64,000 nucleotides of DNA from Anthopleura xanthogrammica (Eukaryota > Cnidaria > Anthozoa > Actiniaria > Actiniidae): contig OZ025209.1 of assembly GCA_964019055.1 (NCBI GenBank), positions 744,001-808,000 on the forward strand, in the 5' to 3' direction. The translations under genes were made by a program, and so were the position numbers. Under the pieces are notes generated by a model. It ran no database searches. It was given only the letters and a program-made list of their open reading frames with translations, and was not told the origin of the DNA. Positions 14,101 through 22,694 of the stretch are shown piece after piece. Each line of letters starts with the position of its first letter. The first letter of the stretch is position 1.

Positions 14101-17100
14101 TTTCTTGTTGATTTTTTTTTAAAGAAAAGGTGAAGAAAATGAAAAAAGGAAAAGTAAAAGAATTATTTGTAGAAATTGTTAAAAAAATTTATTGATAATA
14201 AAACCAATTGATCAAACAAATGTATGAAATGTCCAAGTGAATATTAGCTCAAATGTACAGTTGTCTTTGCCATGTTTATTTTAGTTATTATATTTTTCTC
14301 GATAGATCAGAGTATCTTTGTTCTAGCCTCCGATAGACTGAACCATTTTAACCAATCAGAGGCGTCTATAAGATTACTGATAGAACACAATATTTCAGCC
14401 AATTAGAAACCCACATTAGATTGAACTTGGTAGAGTATATCGTTTAGCCAATCAGAGGCGTTTGTTATGTTAGACTTTGATAGACCGAACTGTTTCAGCC
14501 AATAAGAAGCGAGTTTGAACTTGGTAGGCATCGTTTCAGCCAATCAGAGCTAATTGAATTAATTGCCCCTGTCTCTGATGGATCTGATCTTAGATCGGCC
14601 CGTTACTAACGTCCAATAAGAGCCTGTTTTAGACTGTACACTTAATAGTATTTTTCCTTTTTGCAGATGTATCATCACATGCATAAACACAGGAAGCTGA
14701 CAGAATTCCTGTTGAACGTCACAAGGTAAGCTACGGCACGGTCACGGTGTACTAACCTGTCCTATGCTGATATCCAGGATGGTCGTCAGTAACCTTGGGT
14801 TTCCACAACTGTGCAAAAAAACTTTCAATTTTTTAGCAATACCTTGAAACAACCTCTGGGTTAATCAAAGTCTAGGTACAGCTAACTCACAGATCGAATT
14901 GGTATTTAGCTTGTCAGGCTTTGTGGAGGGGGGGTGTGGAGGAGGACCAAAGAAAAACCCTCGAATGAAGGGAAAGATCAAACAACCTCTACTCACTCGT
15001 GATGTTAAGTCCAGGAATCGAACCTGTGACACCAGATGTTAGAAGCGAGTGCAGTATTGCTACACCACCCTTGATTTCATTCACTCCCATAATAAATTAT
15101 CTAAATATTTAGAATTTCTACCCCAGGTCTATATTTCAAGATATAGTTAGCATGGATACTGTCATCATGAAAATTATGGTATGTCAGACTTGTTGATTAA
15201 TCTGTCCCTTGTTAATTATGAAACTGCTTAATCTGTCCAATCTCGCAAAGGATCGTGGGACTGATCGGGGTGTGAACCAAAATTTTTTCCCCATATATCT
15301 TTGCTGGATTGCGTTCATTGCTAAACGTTTTTCGAGTGAATTTATATTCTATATTGGGCTTCCTGTGGCATTGCAAATGTAAATCTTTCTTTCTTTGATT
15401 GACTGATTGATTGATTGATCGACTTTTAGAATTATGCCCAGACACTAGTAGATGCAGACAGGACCTCACTATTTCTTGTTGACAACAAAACCAGTGAACT
15501 TTATGCCAGGATATTTGATATCGGTGGAAGTCTTGAGGATAGCAAGTCATCCAAACTACAGAAGGAAATCAGGTATGGATGGCTAGTCATGTCTGTGAAG
15601 ATAGTTTACGAGTATGGGCTTCCTGTGGTAAAGGTCGAAAAAAAAAAATTTCTCAGAAGCTCATTCATGATTGGCTGTTTTTTCCACAGGTTTCCCAAAA
15701 CCAAAGGAGTGGCTGGGTATGTCGCGACTACTGGTGAAACACTCAATATTTCAGATGCCTATCATGATGAGAGATTTAATAGGTAATATGACAAAAACAG
15801 CACCTTCTCAAAAGTTTTCCAAGACCCTTCGTCCTGGTCCAGTCAAGGGTTGAAACCAAGACCTTCTGCACAACAGACAGACAGACCGATGCTCGATCAA
15901 CTGAGCGGTGGTTCGAGTCATGCAATTTTTGTATTTTTTCATCCATATCCACAGTCAAAGTGTCTTGGTGCACGGGCGGGCTTCATGTATAAATGACATG
16001 TTTTTGCCCTTTTCTTCTCCTCACCCAGTACATAACGTTTATCATTTTTTCTTCTATTTTTAAGGGAAATCGACATACAGACGGGATACACGACCCGTAC
16101 TCTTCTCTGCATGCCTATATTCATTAGAGGAAGGTATTGGATGAATGTTCCATCACACTGACACACATATCAAATAAAACAAACAAACACTGGTAAACAG
16201 ACAGACAGGTGGACAGACGAACAATCAGACAGAGAGAACTGGACAGACAGACAGACAGACAGGCAGATAGACAGACAGACACAGACAGGTTGGCAGACGA
16301 ACAATCAGACAGACATATCAAGAGATAGGCATGCATATCATTAGAAGGAGACAGACAGACAGACATTATTTGACAGACGGACGAATAAACAGAGCTTCAA
16401 TAATTCAATTTTTCATTTTTTCCCCTCTATAGTATAATCGGAGTGGTTCAAATGGTCAACAAGAAGTCAGGCGTCTTCGTTGCCTCAGGTAACTTCTTAT
16501 TTATTATTATTAATCCCTATTACTGGTCTCAAACATTACTTAACCATACGCTGGGAGGTATCAGTGGGTGTTTGGACGTTTGGGTTGCCTGTGGCTTGTA
16601 GTAGCGCGCGCGCGCGTGGCAGGGTGGGTTGCCCCTGGTTTTTCCAACGTCACTAGCGCGCGCCCTAACGTAATAATGGTTCTGAAAATATTCTCGATCA
16701 GAGAAGTTTTGAGTGAAGTTGCAACAATCTATAAGTGCTTGAGAAAACGACAAAGAATTCCTACAGATAAAATGATGAATGAACAAAATTGCCAATTCAG
16801 TTTGGAAGCCACCTATTCAGCGTCCTTCAAGTCCTATGCCAGTATTTCAGATGCTACTGCTTCGCACGGCATATGGGATGATGACCCAGCGATAGCAGGA
16901 GTATGTTATCAACAGGGTGACCGTGTTGTGTCGTACGCCGCACCTTATGGCGTTACGGTTATCCAGCCATCCCAGACACACGTGACAGAGCATGTCAAGA
17001 TATCCACAGTTTCTAACACCTCAGGCATGTACAATAATGAATGTGTTACCACATCGTACAGTTCCTATGCTAGTACCAGTCATGGTGTCCCATCAATGGA

Positions 17101-20100
17101 TGGATATGTGGAGCCATCGTATTATACATACAATCAACCAAGAAGTAATGTGCATCAAGGCATTGCATTTCAGCAAGTACAATCCAACAATGGTTATGTC
17201 CAGGAATATCAAGCCTACCATCACCAGTCGTCACTTGGTTCGGGCGGTGATTTTCAACCAAATTACTCCTGTCATTCACAAGGTACCAACTACGCGGCTG
17301 GCTGTTCAAGAGTTGCTGGAGGAGTAGAGTCAGATGGCATGGCATCGTACTATGAACAAGTTGAACAGTACAGTCAGAGCCAACAGTATGGATATGCTTC
17401 CTTCAACAGCTATCAGTCAACTCAAAGGGTCAGTGTTGTTCAGTCAGTTGATGTCATGGAATCAGCAGCATGCAGAACCCAGTCATATGTGCCCATGTTT
17501 GCTGACTGGAACAACGAGAGACCAGCCTGTTTGGACCGACCGGTCGCTCTGCAGGCGATCGAGTGGTCAGACAAAGGGGACTCTTCAAGCGAGCAAAAAT
17601 CCGTTGTCGTTATTGAAGAAGTAGACGATGTTGTAGACCATGTGTCATTCCCGGAGAATGAAGAACCACAAGAAATGCTTTCTCAACAAGAGGGAACTGT
17701 AGCTTCAGCTACAGAGAGCGAATCTGCCTCTCCACCTGCACAAGAGCAGTGCCTTGTAAGCTTGTCTACGGACAAAATCCCTGAACGGGCTTCCTCGTCA
17801 TTTAATCCCATGTTGAACTTCCGTCTCAACACTAACAAAGAAAACCTGCGATGTATATATGAAGAATGTACTTCGAAAACTACTGAGGAAGTCAAGTCTA
17901 GTATTATCAAAATAGATAGCCCTGCAGCTGAAAGCAGTGAGTCTAATCTGAGCTACAAGGACGACGACGAAGAACTTCCATTTGCAGATGAGAAATATAG
18001 TTCCCAAACTGCAGAGAAAAGTGACCCCAAATCTGATGCTCTTCCAAGCAAAGATACAACCACTGCTTCAAGTGGATGGAGAGGATACCTCAAAACGTTT
18101 AGCGGCTTCGCTGGCCGTGCCTTGGAAGAAGTAGCAACATGCTACATAAAGGGCCTTCTCTTGTGAATGTGAACATTTCTCTTACGTTCAAAAACTCCAC
18201 GATATACATAGTTGAACACTTAATTTAAACAGAGATTTTGTGTAGCGACTACTGAACCGAAAAAGAGAGTTCTGCAGTTTTTCTCATAATTTTCAGGTTG
18301 ACTTCTTTAAACCACTCTATTCTACATTGCTAAAATAACAAACCACATTCGTACGAACTATAAAGATGTGAATATCGGATCCATTTTGGCCTAAGTTCCC
18401 TACCACCAGTCAAAGTAAAATGTAGCTGCTGCATAAGAGTTCGGGTATATTCGAGTTGCATTTACTTCGTGCTTCCAGACGAAATGTTGTAAATATATAT
18501 ATGATAGTTGAAGTAGTATTTTTGATGTAAATATATTTTTATTAGTAAATTAAAGAAATCCAAATAAAACCATTATCATGTAATAGTATAGATATTCGTT
18601 GGTCATTGTCTCTGGAACGAGAATGAGTTATATAAGATTAGGAAAAAATTTGGTATATAATAAATGATTGTTTTACTGAGATAGTAAAGAAAATATCAAG
18701 ATGCTTTGAAACCCCTCTAATGATTTCTTCTCATATAAGCCAAGACCAGTTTAATAAAAATCTGATTGTAATTTACCAACAGATGAGAAATCTTTCCAGA
18801 CATTTGCTATCTATTGTGGTCTTGCTCTTCACCATGCCAAGGCAAGTAATAGTGAGCAAGCACTGCGATGGGAAGTTATTCGTGTTTCTTTCAGTTTGTC
18901 TGTTCACGTGGTTGTACGTTCTTTTTTTTTTTTTGTATTGTTGTTGCTGCTGTTTTGTTGGTGCTGCTGTTGTTGTTGCTGTTGTTTTGTTGTTGCTGCT
19001 GTTGTTGTTGCTATGGTGGTTTCTATATTTGTTTTGTATTATTGTAGCGTCAACTCTAACATTTGTTTTTACACTGTTTAGCTCTACGACAAAATCAGAA
19101 GATCTGAGCAGAAACACCGGGTATGTTGACATTAACAACGGCTTACATCAAAAGTTTCCTGAAGTAAATATAGTTGAGCTAGGAGGAACCAAAAGAGAAA
19201 GTACGACAGTGATAATGTGAGATCCACAAATTCCAAACAACTGTGTTTTTGGCGAAAAAGTTTCAAAACAAGCCAAAATTTAACAAGATTACTCAGCAAA
19301 CTACATTAAAGTCCAACTTATCATTTCTCTATTTCTTTTTAGGTGGCGTTGGAAGTATTGTCTTATCACAGCAAATGCTCTGAAAAAGAGCTTCGTACTC
19401 TTAAGGAATTGCAGACTGTTGATCCTTATCCAGAACTAGAATCGTAAGTCTCTAGTCATAGTGACCGTAGTTGTGTCTTCAAATAGGGAAGATAGGGAAG
19501 CCTGTGGTATCATGACCGACACTGAAATGGCTTCCAAGTGTTGTGATTGGATGGTGTACGTTTTTCTCTTTTTGTGGTTGGTTGAGAGTGGGAGCCATTC
19601 GAGAGTCAAAATGGCTTCCAAATTTTAACAGTGATTGGATGGTATGCATTTTGTCGTTGTGATTTGCTTAAAGCGGAAGAGTCAAGAAGCCGTACTTCTC
19701 TCTACAAAATCTGCTCTTTGCTACGACCAGACCTCTGAGATATCACACGCGGTGCATTCTGGTCTAGCTTGGGTATCACTATAGTTATTTGTCCAATGTA
19801 ATGTCATGTTGTGGTATTTTGTTTTAGTTACGATTTCGATTCGTACAGTCTGGAGAGTGAAGTGATGCCGAAACTAGTCATTGATATGACAAGAAATCTC
19901 TTCTCCTTGACCAGGTAGGAATAACATTTTCTTCACCAGTTACTTATTGGCCTTATGCTGTAACAGTGTCCCTGCAATTACAATCATCATTGCAGAATCA
20001 TTGTGGGAATCAAGGGTGGTTTGGCAGTAGTGCTCTCACCTCTGGGGTCTCGGGTGCGAGAATATGATTGTTAGGTGTCTCCCTTGATGCAAGGTTTTTT

Positions 20101-22694
20101 CTCAGGGGTTTCTTGTTATCCTTCCTCCGCAAAACCCAACATGTTAAATTCCAGTTCAATCTGTGAGTTATCCATGCCTTGACTTTAATCAGCCCGCAGA
20201 GGTTGTATCAAGGTTCGATCTGTGAGTCATCCCAGAGGTTGTTTCAGTATTTGATATTTTTTTCGTAGGTTTGATATTGATGAGCTGTACCGCTTTGTGC
20301 TGACGGTACGCAAGAACTATCGTCGTGTTCCATATCACAACTGGACTCACGCCTTTGCTGTAGCGCACTGCATGTACCTGGTAATACGCTCTGGGCATAA
20401 CAACTTCTCGGGACTGGAGGTATGTTATTGTGAGAGTACATGACAGTAATATACCATCCTCGTTCCATAAGGCATCGATTAACTGGTCTTTTTATTTCAG
20501 GCACTGGCCATGTTTTTTGCCTGTCTCTGTCACGACCTTGATCACCGTGGACGAACCAACTCTTGGATGAAAAACGAGGGCACTCCCCTTGCTGCTGTCT
20601 ACAGCACCTCTACAATGGAACACCACCACTTTAACCAAACCATTACTATTCTTCAGGTTAGAGACTTATAGACATGTGCGCTAATGATTATCGAAACTAA
20701 CCGACGCGCATCTCATGTAAGTGCTTAATCCAGACGCAGAAACTTGAAGACATGTTCGCTAATGATATGATAACGTATTATTGAAACTAACCGACGCGCA
20801 TCTCATGTAAGTGCTTAATCCAGACGCAGAAACTTGAAGACATGTTCGCTAATGATATGATCACGTATTATTGAAACTAACCGACCCGCATCTCATGTAA
20901 GTGCTTAATCCAGACGCGGTAATCTGGCGCGCTTTTAGTCAAGTCTAGGAATCGAATCCGAGACCTCGGAGGTGAGAAGCCAGATAACTTCGTCGGCAGC
21001 CCACCCTTGATACCCTACCTGATTTTCGAATGCATTTTTCAGCACGAGGGTCACAATATCTTCTCTCACTTGAGTTCCACTGAGTACAAGTCCGTTCTTG
21101 GCTTCATGAAAGAATGTATCCTAGCAACAGATCTTGCGCTTTTCTTTGGGAACAAAGCCAAGTTGAAAGACTTCGTGGAGAAGGGAACTTTTTCTTGGGA
21201 AGACCAGGAACACAGGTGATGATGTTTTAGTATAAAATGGTATTAATATGGGTAGAGATAGGGGTTGGGATACAGGACTGGGTACAGGGGGGAGAGGGAG
21301 AGAAAGAGGGAGTTCCTAGGGTCAGTAATGTTAGTCTAAGTATTTATTGTGTTCTCCAGGCGACTTCTACGAGCAATTTGCATGACGGCCTGTGACTTAT
21401 CAGCCTGTACAAAACCCTGGGATATCCAGTACCAGATTGTCAAAGTGATTTACCAGGAGTTTTACGCCGAGGTATTTTATAATGTGTTGAATGTTTCATA
21501 GTGTGTGTGAGAGAGAAGTGTTTGGTAAAATAACCATCGTTCATTCTGTTCTCATAGGGTGACTTGGAGAAGGCACAAGGGAAGCAGCCAATCCCGATGA
21601 AGGATCGTAACACGGCACATGAGCTGCCTGCTCACCAGGTTGGACTGGCTTTGATCTTTTACGACATAATTCTGTTTGAGGCCTCTACATATCCATCTAT
21701 CCGGCTATTTGTTGATCCATCCATCCACCCAAACTTCCCTTCATCAATCCATTCATCCTTCCCTCCGCCCGTCCATCCGACCAGCCATCCATCCCTCTAC
21801 CCTTCCTTCCAGGCCTCTCTCCCTTCTATCCATCCATCTTTCCACCATCTATTCATCCTTCCCTCCCGGCCTCTCTCCCTTCTATCTCTCCATCCATCTC
21901 TCCTTTTATTCACCCCGGAATCCATATTCGCTCATTTATTTCTTTAATATTTTCTTCTATTTTCTAAGTTATATTTTGTCATTTTCCTTAGGTTGGTTTC
22001 TTAGTTGGGATCTGCTTACCATGTTATGAACTATTAACCAAGATTATTCCGGGAACGAGGAACTTAGTGCTTGGTGGAAAGTAAGTACTCAGTTTACCTC
22101 GCTTTATGAAGTCAAAATGACCCTACTTCTAGGGCTAACTCTTGTTTTTTTTTCCTCTGGCTAGCACTAGGGTCATCTATACCTTCATATAAACGAGCCA
22201 AAACGCAATTTTTAGTTTTCTTCGTTCGTATTGAGTGTCCTTTAGATTTTGTTCTGATATATCAATTTTTCTTCGCCATGTTTAGGAAAAACTTAAAACT
22301 TTGGTCAGAACGTGTTGCAAAGCAAAATGAGATAATGAAAAAAGAAGAAAAGGATAATGAAGACAAGAAATCTGAGAGTGAAAGCAACGACGAAAAAAGC
22401 CCATCCCCATCTGGTGAAGACGAGAAACAAACGAAGGAAGAAAAAGATTCCAAGGACGAGAATGAACGAACAGGGAGTGACGTGAAAGAAACAGCCAAAG
22501 AACAGAAGGATAGCCACAAGAATAGCCAGAAGAAGGAAGAGACTATCGAAAATCATAAGATTAAGAATGAGAATGATGCTGTCTCGAAGAACAGAAAGAC
22601 GCCAGAAACTAGTCCTTCTGGTCAAGCGACGTCGAATAATCACGAAGGCAAGGAGGCCGAAAGTATCAAGGTAGAAAAGAAAGTCAGTAGGTAA
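8124..22694 (+). CDS. PDE10A: Dual-GAF cyclic nucleotide phosphodiesterase, PDE10A type, 28 exons, complete
   Basis: Hydrolyses cAMP/cGMP. Exons: 8124-8397, 8805-8987, 9095-9132, 10583-10694, 10782-10831, 10940-10974, 11384-11480, 11883-11916, 12206-12265, 12515-12573, 12769-12819, 14667-14725, 15127-15178, 15430-15572, 15690-15782, 16065-16133, 16433-16488, 18783-18841, 19082-19120, 19343-19443, 19828-19914, 20269-20419, 20501-20656, 21043-21215, 21360-21471, 21558-21638, 21992-22080, 22286-22694; 2922 nt, 973 residues. GAF-A is about residues 175-330, GAF-B 345-510, catalytic domain 585-850. Visible: general-acid His in YHNW (about 607), metal ligands His611, the HD of CHDLDHRG (about 645-646), Asp in TACDLSA (about 756), and the invariant Gln in HQVGF (about 808). 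[20 protein letters not shown] and QPIPMKDR favour PDE10 over PDE5/11, as does the N-terminal FLDEFV segment. Unlike vertebrate PDE10A it ends in a Lys/Glu-rich tail of about 115 residues. Exon 18 uses a GC donor. The first ATG without an in-frame upstream alternative was taken as start; GTG at 8097 is in frame but not a normal start. Confidence 0.93.
11062..11232. mobile_element. Foldback MITE, TGCAATGTTGC family, copy 1
   Basis: Inverted-repeat element of about 170 bp built around CAATATTGCAGGCAATGTTGC-like arms, with a central CTACTTCAGCAACATTG / GAAGTAG palindrome. A related copy lies at 33505-33665 in MCPH1 intron 11. No coding capacity. Confidence 0.55.
11528..11737. mobile_element. hAT-like MITE (GGATCCAGG termini)
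   Basis: Termini are inverted: CTGGGGTGGATCCAGG on the left and, reverse-complemented, CAGGGGCAGATCCAGG on the right. CAGGGGC-type ends are typical of hAT-derived MITEs. It lies in PDE10A intron 7. The superfamily call rests on the ends only. Confidence 0.5.
12622..12752. repeat. (CCTT)n pyrimidine tract
   Basis: Impure CCTT/TTCC array in PDE10A intron 10, ending about 15 bp before the acceptor of exon 11, so it may serve as an extended polypyrimidine tract. Confidence 0.8.
14330..14625. repeat. Degenerate array of CCAAT-box-containing units in PDE10A intron 11
   Basis: At least six CCAAT words recur at 45-60 bp spacing, in contexts such as GCCAATCAGAGGCG, GCCAATAAGAAGCG and TCCAATAAGAGC, separated by related TAGA(C/T)TGAAC words. 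This looks like an old minisatellite. CCAAT is the NF-Y core motif, but regulatory function is not shown. Confidence 0.55.
14840..15075 (-). mobile_element. tRNA-derived SINE, reference copy
   Basis: Read on the minus strand: a tRNA-like head starting AATCAAGGGTGGTGTAGC (A-box-like GTGGTGTAGCAATACTGC) with a B box GGTTCGATTCC, then a body with CCTCC...CAAAGCC, then one tail unit with GTGAGTTAGC and CAGAGGTTGTTTCA. At least ten related copies lie in the window. Head-plus-B-box structure supports Pol III origin. It is in PDE10A intron 12. Confidence 0.75.
16185..16380. repeat. (ACAG)n microsatellite
   Basis: Impure ACAGACAG array in PDE10A intron 16, giving a Ser/Leu/Cys-rich artefactual frame on the minus strand. 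Confidence 0.85.
16600..16675 (+). promoter_or_regulatory. CpG-rich proximal region of orphan gene A
   Basis: GCGCGCG tracts at about 16604-16616 and 16655-16663 and a CGTCA half-site lie just before the start. Sister gene B has GCGCGCG tracts and TGACGTCC at a similar place. Shared proximal features suggest a conserved promoter; inferred only. Confidence 0.4.
16676..18166 (+). CDS. Orphan intronless Tyr/Ser/Gln-rich protein, copy A, nested in PDE10A intron 17
   Basis: Not recognised as any known family. One uninterrupted frame of 496 residues if it starts at 16676. That ATG was preferred over the upstream one at 16568 because its context (ACGTAA..AATGGT.TG) is shared with the sister gene at 52385-53377. 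Residues 40-270 are low in charge and rich in Y, S, Q and G, with an internal echo ([13 protein letters not shown] and [11 protein letters not shown]). A core from about residue 185 to 305 ([15 protein letters not shown] ... DRPVALQ.IE) is shared with copy B. The remainder is acidic and Ser/Glu-rich and ends in a possible amphipathic helix ([20 protein letters not shown]). No signal peptide or membrane segment. AATAAA lies at 18563-18568. CpG-rich sequence precedes the start. Same strand as the host gene. It is probably a real, lineage-restricted gene; function unknown. Confidence 0.7.
   Translation: MVLKIFSIREVLSEVATIYKCLRKRQRIPTDKMMNEQNCQFSLEATYSASFKSYASISDATASHGIWDDDPAIAGVCYQQGDRVVSYAAPYGVTVIQPSQTHVTEHVKISTVSNTSGMYNNECVTTSYSSYASTSHGVPSMDGYVEPSYYTYNQPRSNVHQGIAFQQVQSNNGYVQEYQAYHHQSSLGSGGDFQPNYSCHSQGTNYAAGCSRVAGGVESDGMASYYEQVEQYSQSQQYGYASFNSYQSTQRVSVVQSVDVMESAACRTQSYVPMFADWNNERPACLDRPVALQAIEWSDKGDSSSEQKSVVVIEEVDDVVDHVSFPENEEPQEMLSQQEGTVASATESESASPPAQEQCLVSLSTDKIPERASSSFNPMLNFRLNTNKENLRCIYEECTSKTTEEVKSSIIKIDSPAAESSESNLSYKDDDEELPFADEKYSSQTAEKSDPKSDALPSKDTTTASSGWRGYLKTFSGFAGRALEEVATCYIKGLLL
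18908..19022. repeat. (TTG/CTG)n tract in PDE10A intron 18
   Basis: Impure TTGTTGCTG repeat after a run of T. It produces Val/Leu/Cys-rich and Gln/Asn-rich artefact frames. It ends about 60 bp before exon 19. Confidence 0.8.
19523..19625. mobile_element. GGCTTCC/GATTGG short foldback repeat, copy 1
   Basis: Contains ATGGCTTCCA, TGATTGGATGG, GTTGGTTGAGAG and GGGAGCCATTCGAGAGTC. Related copies are at 24538-24635 and 38316-38415, where GACTTTCAA and TTTGAAAGTC form inverted ends. Probably a MITE of about 100 bp. Confidence 0.45.
20008..20247 (+). mobile_element. tRNA-derived SINE
   Basis: Plus-oriented copy: head AATCAAGGGTGGTTTGGCAG, body with CCTCCGCAAAACCCAACATG, and two tail units, the second shortened. 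It ends just before the acceptor of PDE10A exon 22. Confidence 0.7.
20663..20925. repeat. 90-bp tandem repeat, three units
   Basis: The word CCGAC(G/C)CGCATCTCATG recurs at 20701, 20791 and 20881, an exact 90-bp period, with units nearly identical. It lies in PDE10A intron 23. Confidence 0.85.
20936..21012 (-). mobile_element. SINE head fragment
   Basis: Only the tRNA-like head survives (B box GGATTCGATTCC on the minus strand, ending at ATCAAGGGTGG). It directly abuts the 90-bp tandem repeat and lies about 30 bp before exon 24. Confidence 0.6.
21690..21930. repeat. Degenerate CCATC/CCTTCC pyrimidine-rich repeat
   Basis: CCATCCATC-like array in PDE10A intron 26. Open frames across it are Pro/Ser/His-rich and artefactual. 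Confidence 0.75.

Larger units (their letters stand above)
14667..18841 (+). other. PDE10A: PDE10A exons 12-18, GAF-B region
   Basis: Encodes [62 protein letters not shown] and [13 protein letters not shown]. The NK...F...DE pattern of cyclic-nucleotide-binding GAF domains is kept. The 2.3-kb intron between exons 17 and 18 contains the orphan gene at 16676-18166. Confidence 0.85.

Noticed and set aside
16568..16675. Upstream start of orphan gene A ([17 protein letters not shown]...)
   Set aside because: The extension is read from CpG-rich GCGCGCG sequence and has no counterpart in copy B; the shared start context is at 16676.
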